Source of the DNA: Moniliella sp. 'wahieum'
Taxonomy: Eukaryota > Basidiomycota > Moniliellomycetes > Moniliellales > Moniliellaceae
Length of the DNA: 64,000 nucleotides
Assembly: GCA_003971905.1 (NCBI GenBank)
Contig: RSEE01000010.1
Location: 558,001 to 622,000, forward strand
Direction of reading: 5' to 3'
The position numbers and the translations under genes were made by a program. This document shows, piece by piece, positions 11,630 to 23,400 of the stretch. Below the pieces are notes generated by a model. The model saw only the letters and a program-made list of their open reading frames with translations, had not been told where the DNA came from and did not search any database. Numbering within the stretch: position 1 is the stretch's first letter; each line of letters opens with the position of its first letter.

Positions 11630-13115
11630 GTCTGCTGTATCTCAGGTCCCAGGTCCAAGGTCGGAGCGCTCAGTCCAAATGAAGCTCGATCCTTGGTCAT
11701 TGATCAGCAAGCAGCTGGTACCTTTTCCTTGACGCTGTACGACCCAAGGGAAGTTATCCCCCTTGGCCCCTGCGTCTTTTGGTGTGATCATGCATCCTGT
11801 ATATGGCTACAATGTGGGCGCCCCTGATAGAATGACCGAGCCAGTCGGCGTTGCATGATTCTCTGGCCCTGTTGACATCACCATAGGTCCCCACTAAGAG
11901 GTACATCTGAGGTCTGGCCTCAGGAGGCCGACAGGATCCAAATCGCCGGATAACGTCAGGTGCACAGAGGGCTAGAGTGCGAATTATGATTGACGCTGGG
12001 ACAGAAGACGTCGAGCGTATGTGCGGTGGAGGGAAAAAACCGCGCTTTGCTGCAGCGCCGTTACGGGGCTTGTCCAGGTCAGGCACGGTCTCTTTCACCC
12101 ACTTGAAGCTTTATTGCCATGGACAGAATCGACGCGTCCGCATATCTCACCCCACATCACCTGCCTTCTCCGTCCTGCTCCTTCTATGAGAAAACAATGC
12201 CTCACCTTTAGTCTTTCAAAGCGCGCCCTTTACCCCTCGGCGCGCGGTCTTCATTTCCCGTCGCCATTGGCCCACACCTGGGAAGGATAGCGCCACCGCC
12301 ACACGTCAAAATGCATTGCCGCACGAACACTGTCTCCCCCCCGTCGCGTTGTTTGTGCCACCTTTCGGCGCGTCCCTCCCTTCCCTTGGGGGAAGAGGTG
12401 GTACTTCCAGAGATACTGTCCCCAAAGATTCACTCTCAGGCTTTTTTGTTCATCGTCCCATGTTCAACCCCATGGCACTTGTGCCACTTGTATGATAGCC
12501 CATGATTCAACTCGCTCCTCCAGTTCGGACGCGCTGATTTCGGAACGTCCACATCCCGGCGGCTACCTGCCTCGTTCTTCGACTCGTTCTCCTTGCCTCT
12601 ATCTCCCCACCTCATCTTTGCGACAGAGGCGCACGGATCGCAGGCCCTGGACCTCGTTTCCCTGCTACCTACCCGGGTGAACCAAAGAGGCATACAAGAC
12701 ACGGCTTCAGTGGCACTCTTTTCCCAACGAGCATATCTCACCACCACCGCTCACGAACCGCCTGTCCGATGGACGGGGTTGTCAGGCGCATGCCTCGAAT
12801 GACATCGACAGCCAGGCCGCCTCGCTTGCCCCCGACAAGGCGCAGCGGCATGGTGGGTGCGCGGGTGGCCCGTTGAGGACGAGCGGAGGGAGTAGTCAGT
12901 GTGTCCTCACTCGGTGTTGCATTGCACGTTGCGCGCAGGGGTCGGGGTGGGCATGTGATGCATGTGATGCGGCACGGAGCGGAGGCAGGTGCTGGCCGGG
13001 GCTGCTGCAGGCCCAGCACCAACGATGGGTGACCGGTGAGGCATCATGCATGCGCGATTATTGGCACAGCTGAAATTGAAATGCTGGGCCATGTGATATG
13101 CGGCATGTGACATGG

Positions 13116-13136
13116 GATGCGTGATGCGTGATGTGT
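13116..13136. repeat. Heptamer array GATGCGT, 3 copies
   Basis: GATGCGT, GATGCGT, GATGTGT in exact 7-bp register. This word does not create a 6-bp palindrome, so it shares only the period with the A-N4-T arrays. Confidence 0.7.
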
Positions 13137-13276
13137 GCTGGGCGATAGTCGATAGCAGCCGGCGGCAGCCAGGTGTGGTGCCTGAGGCGCTGAGGCGCGC
13201 TGAGGCCGGAGTGGGTGCTGGTGTGCTGGTGTGCTGGTGTGCGTCGGACCCGAACCCAGCTGGCCCTGTCCCTCAT

Positions 13277-13302
13277 GCATCAAGCATCAAGCCAAGCATC
13301 AT
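13277..13302. repeat. Heptamer array GCATCAA
   Basis: GCATCAA, GCATCAA, then GCCAA and GCATCAT. It has a 7-bp period without a 6-bp palindrome. Confidence 0.6.
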
Positions 13303-13434
13303 CGGTCGGCATGCGTCATGGCCATTTGATGGCCAGCACACCAATCACGAGCACTAGCCAGACCCCGCCCGTCTGGCCCACTGCCCGCCGGGCGTCTCGT
13401 GCAGCCTGCCCACCATTCCCCTTGTGTCCCGGCC

Positions 13435-15340
13435 ATGTCCCACCTGACCCATCGCCTGTCCCGCGAGCTGCATCGCGTCGAGTCGGACCTAGCGCGCGAC
13501 TTTAGCCGCTCCGACGCCAGTTCCACTTCGCTCTCTGAGCCGCGCGGCCGCGACCCGCACCCGCTGCGCACGTCGACCAGCACGCCGTCGCTCGCGCACC
13601 ACCGCAGCCGCAGTCGCGACAGCATCTATTCCGGCCAGCAATCTCGTCGGGTGCACAGTCCTGATCCGCGGCTCAAGCCGCTTCGTCCGGCCATCCGTTT
13701 CCCGCCCGGGTTTGAGCTGGTCAACAACTCCTACACCCCGTCTGCCTCCGTGCTCGAGCTGGCCTCGTCCAGCTCCCATCCGACCGCCAACAGTTCCGCC
13801 GAGAACTTGGACCGGCCTTCGTCCCGGCTTTCCTCCCCGCCCGCCTCGCCCCGCGTCCCGCACGTCCAGGTCAATGGCACGGCGCCCGCCGAATCGTCGA
13901 CCAAGCGCCACCCGGCCTCGGTGCTAGCCAAGGTCGCCCGACCCTTATCTCCCAACCCGCCCGGCGCGACCCCCATCTCGCCCATCCACGAAGAAGGCGC
14001 ATCGGGCGAAGCCGAGACGCCAACGGCGCCCAAGCAAGTCGCTTTTGAAGTCGCACCAGGCTGGGCCCAGCGCTCGCCTGGGTCCAACGCACCCAGCGGG
14101 TCGCACCCGCCGTCGGCGGCGCCGGCGCCAGCGCCCACCGCCTCTTCGGCGCCTAGCTCGGCACAGGCGGAGATCCCGACTACCAAGAAAGAGGGTGCGG
14201 AGGCGGACGAGGCGGATCCGCCCGTCTCCCCCCATCGGGCCTCGGTCGAGGGCGAGGGCGAGGGCGAGGTCCCCGATGGGGGGGTGGAGGACAAGGAGGA
14301 GGAACAAGAGGGGCCAGGGCGGCAACGGAGCTTACTGAATCGATGGCGAAACCGGGCGCCGCCCTCGACCTCGAACGCGCCGGATGTACAAGAGCAGGAG
14401 GACAAGGGTGAGTCGGGCGGGCCGAACGTACTGCGGCGAGCGAGCAGTCTGTTGCGCCCCAACTTCAAGTCGGCTGCGCGGAGGCCGGACTGGATGAGCA
14501 AACGATGGCGGCCATGCGTCGGCGGTGGACCAAGTCGGTTGGATTTGATACCATGCCAGATGCGCTGGACACGGTGAGCGAGTCGTTTACCTTTACGCTG
14601 CAGGCCAAGACCAAGGGCTACGAGCGGAGCAAGAACACGCGCATCTTTATGTGTGCGGTGGACAACAATTTGTATTCCGAAACGGCGCTGGCTTGGTGCA
14701 TGGAACAGTTGGTCGAGGACGGCGACGAGCTGGTCGCGATCCGCGTGGTGGAGGGCGAGAAGGAGGAGTTGGACCAAGATTTGATTCGCGAGCAAGCTCA
14801 TGACTTGCTCGCCCAAATTGCCGAGATGAACGATGAAGTGCCCGGTCGCAAGGTGAGTACATGCTGCCCTTGGCAGTGCCCGTGCGCTGGGTCTTGACAC
14901 TACGAGCTGCAAGCTAACTTTCGCACCTGCGATTCTTTTTCTTTTCTTTCCCCCCTAGATTTCGATCATTGTCGAGTTTGTCCATGGCCGCCCTACCTCG
15001 ACGATCTTGCGCGTGATCCAAGTGTACCGACCCAACAGTCTCACCATCGGCACGCGGGGCAAGACGGCCAACCCACTGCAGAAGCTGCTGGGGGGTGCGC
15101 GCCATCATTGGCCACGTTTCGCGTGACATTCTGCAGCGCTCGCCCGTGCCGGTGGTGGTGGTGCGACCGGAAGCCAAGGTGCGCAAGCATCTCAACAAAC
15201 GGCTCAAGGACCCGTCCCGGCGCGCGTACCGCAACCTAGTCTGCGACGATATCGACGGCCCCAAAACACCTGACCTGGCGCTTTCCTCGGGCCGGTCGGG
15301 CTCGCTGGTGCGATCCCAGACGAGCCAGACGTGCACTTGA
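13435..15340 (+). CDS. Universal stress protein (UspA)-domain protein with long disordered N terminus
   Basis: About 600 residues. The first ~360 are low-complexity and rich in Ser, Pro and Arg (MSHLTHRLSRELHRVESDLA at the start; acidic runs around 14240-14310), followed by an RRASSLLRPNFKS basic patch. The C-terminal third is a UspA nucleotide-binding fold: TRIFMCAVDNNLYSETALAW, DELVAIRVV, then after intron 14853-14958 (GTGAGT...TAG) SIIVEFVHGRPTSTILRVI, NSLTIGTRGK and IGHVSRDILQRSPVPVVVV. The TRGK...G(9)S pattern is the ATP-binding signature of the ATP-binding subgroup. Two frame breaks occur: one missing base near 14503, and a G-run error (gggggg) near 15090. The function in fungi is poorly defined. 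The ATG at 13435 was chosen as the first in frame. Confidence 0.82.
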
Positions 15341-15597
15341 GCCTGAGTTGGAGCTGCCTACTTTGTGTGCTAACCTATTTTTTGCTGAGACCCTCGGGTG
15401 GGCTGTCGCCCATGGATGGCCCTGCGTGTACTACTACGCTTGCACGCTCCACCGCGTTGCAACGAGAATGCCCACTTTTGTGCTACGAAGGAGGGACGGA
15501 AGGGGGAGCCATACATTCGCGTAGCTAGGAAGGAAGGAAGTATTGGTACAAGGCGCGCGCCGACAGAGTTCCAGCGGGCAAGAAAGCGTCGACATGC

Positions 15598-15840
15598 CTA
15601 GGCTGCAGTGGCCGCGTTGTTCTTCGGGTTGGCCGGGTGGCTCTTCCAGCTCTCGGCGACCTGCTTGAACGCGTCCTTGTGGCTCAGGTCCGGGTGCTGG
15701 GCCTTGACCTTGGGCAGCTCGGCCTTCATGAAGAGGTTGTAGGCCGAAGGCGGGCGTTTGGGTGCGGCAGCACCGCCGGCTGCGGTAGCGCTGCTGCGCT
15801 TCTTGGTGGCGGTCGAGTCGGACTTGGCGGGGCGGGCCAT
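15598..15840 (-). CDS. Small HMG/YABBY-like DNA-binding protein
   Basis: An 80-residue basic protein starting MARPAKSDSTATKKRS. It has one HMG-box-like helix bundle: KRPPSAYNLFMKAELPKVK, HPDLSHKDAFKQVAESWKSH, ending PANPKNNAATAA. The PSAYNxFMK...SHKDAFKxVAxxW...PANPK pattern is that of small fungal YABBY/HMG proteins rather than full Nhp6, whose box is longer. It is probably nuclear. The gene converges on the UspA-domain gene, 257 bp apart. ATG 15840 gives a complete small protein. The open frame continues upstream to 15951, but the extension is proline/serine-rich and looks like a 5' UTR or an intron. Confidence 0.75.
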   Translation of the reverse strand: MARPAKSDSTATKKRSSATAAGGAAAPKRPPSAYNLFMKAELPKVKAQHPDLSHKDAFKQVAESWKSHPANPKNNAATAA

Positions 15841-16035
15841 GGTGGCGGGAGTGGTGGCGGGAGCGAGGAAGCTGGTGGAAAGGGGACGGGGGAGGGTTAG
15901 TGCGTGTGCCGGCAGAGAGGCAGGGCTGGGGCTGGGGCTGGGGGAGGGCACGTACCGAGTACGGAGCGGGGGGGGGTGTGGTGGGTGGATGGGGTGGGGG
16001 GTGGGGGGACGAGGGACGCGTCGGGGAGGCGCGTT

Positions 16036-16042
16036 CTTTATA
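16036..16042 (-). promoter_or_regulatory. TATA-like box upstream of the HMG/YABBY-like gene
   Basis: TATAAAG on the minus strand, about 195 bp upstream of ATG 15840. The intervening G/C-rich leader may contain a 5' UTR intron. Weak support from position only. Confidence 0.35.
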
Positions 16043-18019
16043 GGCGGCTATATGCTGGCGAGGCGGGTCGCAATAGTGCCAGCGCGCCACGATGGGGCTG
16101 GGTGGGGGGTGGGGCGCAGGGGCAGTGTGCCGTGGGCCAGTCTGGTGGGAGGCGACGCAGTGTGTGTACTGCGGCCAAGTCCCCCGTTATAGCGACTCGC
16201 CGAGCGCGCCAGAATCGAGGGGCTGGACTGCGGCCGGCTGCAGGCGGCTGCAGTAGCGTGCATTGAATATTGAATGCTGAATAGGCGGGCGACGCAGGTG
16301 CTATGCTAGTGCTAGTGCTGCTAGTACGTGGGGCATCGCGCAAGGCAGCAGCCACTGCGATGTGCTGCTGGGCGGCGGCGACTAGGTAAGCAAGCGCTAT
16401 CGAGGCGGGGGGCACTGTGTATAATGGGCGTGTGCGTGGGTCGGCCTGCAAGGAGCACCGATGGCTGCCCACTAGCCATGCTCTGCAGAGCGCTCTACGC
16501 CAGCCTGCGCCCGCCCACACAGCCATGCTGCCCGCCGCCTGCTACCTATTGCCCCCATCAAATCTTGGGCATCGCTAGTACTAGTAGCCGCTGACGCTGA
16601 GGTCAGCGTCAGTGCTGAGGCTGGGCCTGACGCTCCGCCTGCGCCCGCATTAAGCGCATTCTGCCTTGGGCTCCTAGTGCAGCCGGGCGCCACGCAGCAC
16701 CAGTGTCAGTGTGCCCCCACCGAGCGACATGGCCTACGCACTGGCCTGCTGTGCATGCATGCTGCCACGCCATGCACTGCTGATTCGGATTCGTGCCAAC
16801 GCACCAACGGCCTTTCCGTGGCTCTCGACTACTGGCACGCCCAGCAGCCCAACAAGACACGGCCCCATGCTTGCGCCATATGCATAAGCACTTCTCCTAT
16901 CTACCCACCATCGGCCATCGGCAATCTCCTATCGCCACCATGAAACCTTTCAAAAGCGTTGGCCTCACTTTGAAATTGCATTCTACAGCGCGGTCGTTGT
17001 CACACGTGACACATGGCACGTGACACGCGCCTTCGCGTCCAGCCCCACCCCTCTCCTCCGCCTTTCCCCGCTGCCATCAAACCGACTCTGCATCCGCCCA
17101 GTGCTGACTCCAGTGGATTGCATCCAGCGCCGCCGACACGAGGGGAGGCACAATATCAATGATTAATGACCCCGGGATGCTGTCTTATGTGCAGCAGCGC
17201 CACCAGTGTGCTCCTGCCTTGTGGTACGATGCCTTGACGTATAATAGCCGTCCTCAACATGAGGCAGCCCCCCCCCCATTGGTCCTGTGCTCTGTGGCCC
17301 CTATTACTACCCACACAGACAGCCCCCTGGCCATCTCACAGTCGAAACGCCCAAGTTCAAGCTGGTCATCATGAGTTTTCGTCTGCGCCCCTAGCCACCA
17401 TCTGCAAGGAAGCGCTGGTGGACTCTGCTGGAGAAGTTGGGGACAATATGATATGCTGCAAGTGCCGCTCCACATTGTTGTTGTTACGAATTGGCGTGTT
17501 CTGATTGAGCTCCCACGTCATGGCTTCAAGCGTCACGCTTGACAGGCGGTAAACGTTTGCTTTTCCGCATCTCAACCGACTCCCTGTCACCCCAACTCGT
17601 GTGGGTCTTCGGAGGGAGAGAGCCAAACCAAAAGAAATGCATTTCCCATCCTCCGCTGACCCAATCCGTACAAGTGCTCTCTCTTCTTCCCCCGCGTGCC
17701 GCCTCTGTCCACTGTTGGTGAGTAAGGCAACGTAAGAGTGCCATGTCCCTCTCCCACCATTCCAGTTGGGCTGTACAGTGTTCGCCATCTCGCCCTCGCC
17801 TACTATTTGCCAGCTTCCACGGTCATCAAAGTCTGCTAACACCCGGGTTTCTTCCAGACTTGATAGTGGTGGAAGATGGGCCGTTGTATTGATGGGGTTC
17901 GGACCGGATTCCTGTCTCGGTATGGGCATTGTGGCTCTCCGCCGATTCCGTCAGCAGCAGGGCGAAGTTGAGCGCCTCTGAAATGGACAAAGGTGCCCTA
18001 CTCTGGCCATGCATAATTC

Positions 18020-18032
18020 AGTACTCAGTACT
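18020..18032. repeat. Heptamer pair, palindrome AGTACT
   Basis: AGTACT, C, AGTACT: two perfect palindromes separated by one base. The same word recurs as a four-unit array at 60682. Confidence 0.65.
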
Positions 18033-18174
18033 CCCTATACAGCACGCAAGGGTAGGCTCAACACGCACTAACCACGTCACAAACCACTACCACCGAGCCT
18101 AGCCATCGTGTACGACTTTCTGCCAATACGCGTACCTTTTGGGTGCGTTTTTGACAGGCTGCTCTGTACCAATC

Positions 18175-19014
18175 CTATACTACCAACCAGTCAACATGGA
18201 TCCAAGTGGTATGAGGTCTGTCGGATGAGGTCGTGCTCCAGACTAATTTTGGATGCAGTTGCTTCATTGGTGTTTCCGTCATTGGGGAGGGGGCAGGTAA
18301 GAAAGCCGCCTCCCCATCCAAGTAGGCCGTAGCCGCCCCCCAGTCCCCAGGTGCCTGGGCACGCGACTTAGTGGGGGTAGCTCGAACAAAGCCCTTGCCC
18401 TTGTAGCCCTCCGACGAAGGACCCGTGATTGGGTCGTTCTTCTCCTTGATCGCACGCTCGTTCATAGCCTCCTGCCACTCCGTCTTCCACGACTCGGGAC
18501 GGTCCTTGGCACCTGCATCCAATCGGGGTCAATTTCGTTGCTCTGACCACGACGAAATCCCAAGCAAAAGAAAAATACGTACCTCCCACAGCCTGGATCG
18601 ACATTGTCATGGCTACACCAGCAAGGCAAGCGAGAATGGTGCCAATGAGCACCTTGATTTGCGTCCCAGGCGGTTCAAGCTTCCGAGGTCCGTACGGCCC
18701 GTACGAAATAAAGTAGGCAGCGCGCTTCTCGGCCAGGGACAGTTCGTTCCAGTCCTTCTTCATAATGTCTTCCAACAGCACCCACGTGCCAATCTGCTCC
18801 GGCTTGGACAAGGTCTTCCACTTGCCCTCCAGGTCGGGCAGAGTCTTGTCCAGGCTGAGCGAGTTGGTCTTGACCAACGCATGGGCATTGTGCCAGTCGT
18901 CCTCGTTCCAGCGCTCGGCGGCCGAGACCATGCCACGGCGGGGCACAGCAGTAACAGAGCGCGCAAAAGTGTGGGCGCCGCACGGAGAACAGAAGGGGTG
19001 CGCGTAACGAGCAT
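18175..19014 (-). CDS. COX5: Cytochrome c oxidase subunit 5 (mammalian subunit IV homologue)
   Basis: Nuclear-encoded single-span subunit of complex IV. ATG 19014 starts a presequence (MLVTRTPSVLRAA). One base is missing near 18985, after which the frame reads FARSVTAVPRRGMVSAAERW. The matrix domain has LVKTNSLSLDKTLPDLEGKW, EQIGTWVLLEDIMKKDWNEL, EKRAAYFISYGPYGPRK, then the membrane span IKVLIGTILACLAGVAMTMS. The intron 18582-18513 (GTACGT...CAG) is followed by DRPESWKTEWQEAMNERA and GPSSEGYKGKGFV. Family members normally end a few residues after GKGF. The open frame here continues to 18175, but an alternative stop at 18368 would follow a one-base indel (SSYPH). The true 3' end is therefore uncertain by about 190 bp. 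Confidence 0.9.
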
Positions 19015-19385
19015 GGCGAAAAAGGGCGGTGGAGGAGAAGAAAGAGCTCGGGAGCCAGTCCGGCCGGCTCGGGGCTGGCGTTGGCCCTGGGCAACCAGAC
19101 GGCCGAGCTGGTGAGGCCGCACGGCGCCAGTGTGGGGCGTCCCGGAACCGGGGCCGCACGGGGGCAGACTAACGCCCGCTTACAAACGCGGTTTTGAAGG
19201 GTGGTTCGATTATTTTGCAAATGCATTTGAAATTGCAGCTCCCGGCTTTGCACCGATTTCCCCGGCCCCACGGCAGGACGATGCATGATGTGCATGATGC
19301 ATGAATCAGGATGCAAGATGCGGATCGACGCTGGGCCCGGGATGAAAGATCGATGAAATTGCAATCTGACAAGGAAGGGTGGCTA

Positions 19386-19435
19386 GTGACTAGTGAGTAC
19401 GCGGTCTTAGACGGTCTTAGATCTTAGATCTTACC
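19386..19435. repeat. Compound heptamer array: ACTAGT then AGATCT
   Basis: GTGACTA, GTGAGTA, then TCTTAGA, a 3-bp gap, TCTTAGA, TCTTAGA, TCTTACC. The second half creates AGATCT palindromes separated by T. Two different A-N4-T palindrome families abut within 50 bp. Confidence 0.75.
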
Positions 19436-19494
19436 GAGTACCACCTACGCGCGCGCCACCATCAGCGTTGGGAGTGCGTGGAGCCTCGAACACG

Positions 19495-19522
19495 CTTCAA
19501 GCTTCAAGCTTCCAGCTTCAAG
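19495..19522. repeat. Heptamer array, palindrome AAGCTT, 4 copies
   Basis: CTTCAAG, CTTCAAG, CTTCCAG, CTTCAAG in perfect 7-bp register, forming AAGCTT plus C. Further degenerate AAGCTT words follow to 19544. The same unit occurs at 53420. Confidence 0.85.
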
Positions 19523-19738
19523 TGCAAGCCTGTTCAAGCTTCCGAAACGTGAAGCTAATCAAGCCACACACCGTCGCAACAAATTGCCAGCGCCAATGGG
19601 TCTTCGTATTGGCCATCCGGCGTAGATCCAATCTCCAGCCACCAACATCCGCCGAATCCATCGTAGTAGCCCATTGTCTAGCGCCCCTACATCAAGAGTG
19701 ACGTCACCGGTCGCCCCACCTCGCTCGGCACGTGGCCC

Positions 19739-19756
19739 GCGTAACGCGTAACACGC
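19739..19756. repeat. Heptamer pair, ACGCGT with spacer A
   Basis: GCGTAAC, GCGTAAC, then ACGCG: a 7-bp period around the ACGCGT palindrome. Confidence 0.55.
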
Positions 19757-20485
19757 GTTCTTTCCTTGAACCCACACCGGCACCCACCTGAAGATGCGTG
19801 CCTTTTTAATATCTTCTCACCCGGGCGCGGTGGATACGGGATGCAGCTTCTTCTCGACGCCCTACTACACAGAACCCAAGACTGGGATGGCGGGCATCGC
19901 TCCGTCCGTCAGGTGCATCAGCGCAGGTGCGCACCAACTGCCCCGCGGGACTGGCTGGCCATCGTGGTGGAGAATGCTGCTGCGGCTGGTGCGGGGGTTA
20001 GGTTATCGGTGATGTGCATGATGTGGCGGCGGGGGCGGGAGGATGGAGTGAACACTGAGTATGAGTCCTGACACGTGTTGCGCCTGGGCTCACGCTGAGC
20101 TCAGCGTAGGTTCGCGTGGGCCCGATCAGCGCAGCCCCCGCGCAGTGACATCACCACATCACGTGCTGGTGTGATGCGACACGCCCCACCTGCTGCGGGC
20201 GCGCGGGGGCAGTGCGCCCCAGCGGAAGCCCACACTGCCCCTGGGCGGCGCGCGCGCTCGCCGCCCCGCCGTGCAGGCCGCGCCGCCCAGGCAGCCCGCC
20301 AACAGAGCGACACCAGCACCCGCCGCTCACCGCCTCGCCCGCCCTCGCCACCACCACCACCACCGCCTCCGGAGCCCCTCGGCACCCCGCATCCGCTCCT
20401 GTGCCTCCTGCGCCTCCTGCCCCCCCCTCCCCGCCCCCACGTTCATGTCTGTTTCCACGGTCCCCGCCCCTGCGCAGCCTGCCGC

Positions 20486-23400
20486 ATGAAGTCCCTCTTT
20501 GACCGCCGCCGCCCGCGAGCCACCGCGTCCGGCCCCGGCCCCGCCCACGACCAACTCGACGCGGAGCCCCCATCGCCCCCCCCCGTCGCCCCCTCCACCT
20601 CCTCCTCCTCGCTCTTTTCCCGCTCCCGTCCCCGCCCCTCTGCCCACACAGTCCACGACATCTCCCACCCGACCCTCACCGGCCACACGGGCTTCTCCCC
20701 CGACTCCGTCCTGTATGGTAACCTTACTGTACGTCCCCTCTCCTTTCCTCCCACCTCCTTGGCCCATCCAGAGCGCAACGCACTAACCGGTCTCTTCCCC
20801 AGCCCATCTCTCCTGCCGCTGGGACCACCTCGCTCCCACCAGAGGGGGATTGGGCAGCGCGCTATGCCATGCACCCTTCCTCACGCACTTCGGCCGGATC
20901 CTCGTCGCAAACGCTGACTGCGTCTTCCTTTGGGTTTGGTCACCCCGCCCACCAGCGGATCGGATCTCAGTCGTCGTCTGTCTTTAGCGCCGCCACTACC
21001 GCCAACCAGACCAACACCCCTCCCCCTTTCCACATGGCCTCCTCCTCAAGCACCGAGGGGTACCCGCCATTCCTACCCCCAGGCCCCAATGGCCGAGGAC
21101 AGGGCCTGAGTGGACTGGCCAGCTACCCCTCTCGTGCCCCAACCTCCTCTGCATTTTCCCACTCTTCTTCAATGCCCTTGGGCCTGCCCCTGTCCAACGG
21201 AACGCCCCCCTCTGCTCATCCCATGGTGGCGAGTGGGAGCAACCCGCTCCTACACAGTCCCTCAGCGGCCGCGCAGATGCCGCCCGTGCCATTGTCTTCT
21301 TCCGCCACCCCGATCGGATTGGGCCCATTCCCACCCATGTCGAGCGGTGCGTCGATGGGTGGTGCGCCTGCCAGCTCGTCGCTCTCGGCCTCTCACATCA
21401 CGCCGATCACCTCTCTTTCCTCCGACTCTGACCCTCCCACCCTAAGGGCCAAGTCCAAGCGAAACACCTTCCCGGCCTTCTTTTTCCAGTCCTTCTGGCC
21501 GCCGATCCATGGAGCCCAGCTCATCCAACCCAAACCGACCTTATGCGCCTCCTCCCCGGGCTGGAAGCAGCGGGTCCGGTCCCTTGCCCGCTCTAGCGGC
21601 CATGAAGGACTCGGTCATTCGTTCTGCCCCAGCCGAGTTTCATATGGAACGTCCGGACGATGAAGCGGTGGAGCGCATGTTTGAGGAGTTGGTACAGAAA
21701 CTGGATCTGCTGGAAGGCGGACAACGCGCTTCGACCAGCCAGAACATGATGGCCATGAGCACCGATAACAAGTGGACGCTCGTATACAACGATCGGCTGA
21801 CCGAGTGGCACGCGGCCCGCACGCGTCGCCATGCCGCGCCAACTCCCACGTTGCATACGCCTGGTAAAGGCCACCATGGTCAAGGTGCTGGCTTGAGCAC
21901 GCGATCCTCCCCTGAATGGTTCATTCGCCGCCATTGATGGCAAAGTGACCGTGACCGACCTGGAAGCGTTGGCAGTGACCCTGCGCACGTGCGCGATGGG
22001 GTGGATCGAGGAGTTTGTTCATGCGGAAGGAACTTCGACGTTGGGCAACCTGCTCACTACGCTCCACCAAAAGCAACTCAAGTCCGAAGCCGACATTCGG
22101 CTTGAGTTTGGCGTGCTCAAGGCCTTCCGTGCGCTTTTTAACTCGCGCCCAGGTGCCAATGATGCGCTTCGGCAACCCAAGTGCGTGTCGAGCATTGTCG
22201 CCTCCACCACCTCGGGCCATCTTCCCACCCGTCGCCAGGTAGCCGACATTTTGCTGTTCCTGTGTCATTGGGCAAAGCCCCAGGGGCAGCAACTTGTCTT
22301 GCGTGGATTTGATGATCTGCGCCAGAGCGAGGGTACGCATGGCCGGTTTGATGCGTGGATGACTGTGCTGGAACGCACGATCGATGGGCGGGGCAAGATG
22401 GGAAGCCTGGTGGGTGCGTCGCATGAGCTGCTCGATCTAGGTACTGGGTCGCACGAAACGACGCTCAACGAGTATGCGGTCAACACGATGTTTCTCATCA
22501 ACGCCATTCTCCATCCCGGCATCGCGCCCGACTACCAAGTGCGCGTGCATCTGCGCAACCAGCTCGATGCGTCCGGTCTGCAACGGATCATCATCAAGCT
22601 GCGCGCGTTCAAGTACCCCGACCTGGACCAACAGATCGAGGTGTTTGAAGCGGGTGCAGCCGCTGACCTCGAGGAGCTGAACGAGAGCTGTGAAGGCGGG
22701 CTGCTTGATGGCGGCGACTTGTCGGACCCAGTGGACGTATTCAAGGCGATCGTGACCAAGGTGGACGGTTCCCGAGCCTATGACTTTTTCCTCTCTTCCC
22801 TTCAGCATCTCCTGCTGATCCAACAGGACCCAGAGGCCTTGGCTACGCGCTTCCAGCTCATCGATTCCCTCGTGACCGCTGTCGCGATGGACGAAAAGGG
22901 CGAGTTTCTTCGTGGCCAGGATTTTGCTTCGACGATCGGGATGAGCGTCAACAAGCTGGTGCAGCAGTTTGAGGACCAAGGCCAGTTGGAAGTGCTGCGT
23001 GCGGAGCGGAATGAGCTGCAAGCCCAACTGAACGAGGCCGAATCGTTCAAGAAGGACTTGCAAGTGCAGCTCAAGGTGGCTTCTCAACGCCTCACCCGCC
23101 TCTCCCAGTGCACCTCAACCCAGCCCCCGCAGGAGGCAAAGGATGCTCGCTGTACCCTCCTCAGGCTCTGCACCCGACGAACGAGCAAAGGCGCTCGATG
23201 GCGGATACCAACGACCTCGATCTGGCCGAGGCGGATCAGTCCCTGGCTCAAGAGACGGTCGAGCTCGAGTCGGAGCTGGCTCAGCTGCGGAGGCGAGTGG
23301 CGCAATTGGAGGCCGACTTGGCCTTAGCAAGGGAGAACAAGGATGCGATTGAGATGGAGGCGGCGCAGATCCATGCAGGCTTCCTGGATCGGTGTGCGCA

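Larger units (their letters stand above)
11630..13434. other. Intergenic gap, HIT hydrolase to UspA-domain gene
   Basis: 1.8 kb without a supported gene. It holds heptamer repeats at 13116-13136 and 13277-13302, a period-8 GTGCTGGT repeat (about 13213-13240), a GTGACCGGTGA word at 13029 and a period-9 CATGTGATG pair near 12953. Confidence 0.5.
15841..18174. other. Intergenic gap, HMG-like gene to COX5
   Basis: 2.3 kb without a supported gene. It includes a G-rich 5' flank of the HMG-like gene with a TATAAAG box, a short CTAGTG repeat near 16300-16325, CACGTGAC repeats at 17000-17030 and an AGTACT pair at 18020-18032. Open frames of up to 186 codons on the minus strand (17369-17929) have no recognisable domain and are not called. 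Confidence 0.45.
19015..20485. other. Intergenic gap between divergent COX5 and formin genes
   Basis: 1.5 kb with no supported gene and the densest cluster of heptamer arrays (19386-19435, 19495-19522, 19739-19756, with ATGCATG words at 19281-19302). The last 400 bp are very C-rich and are probably the formin promoter and leader. Confidence 0.5.

Noticed and set aside
13731-14912. 393-codon minus-strand open frame opposite the UspA-domain gene
   Set aside because: It mirrors the low-complexity Ser/Pro region of the real gene. No homologous motif seen.
17369-17929. 186-codon minus-strand open frame in the HMG-COX5 gap
   Set aside because: No recognisable domain and unremarkable composition. 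Not supported without transcript data.
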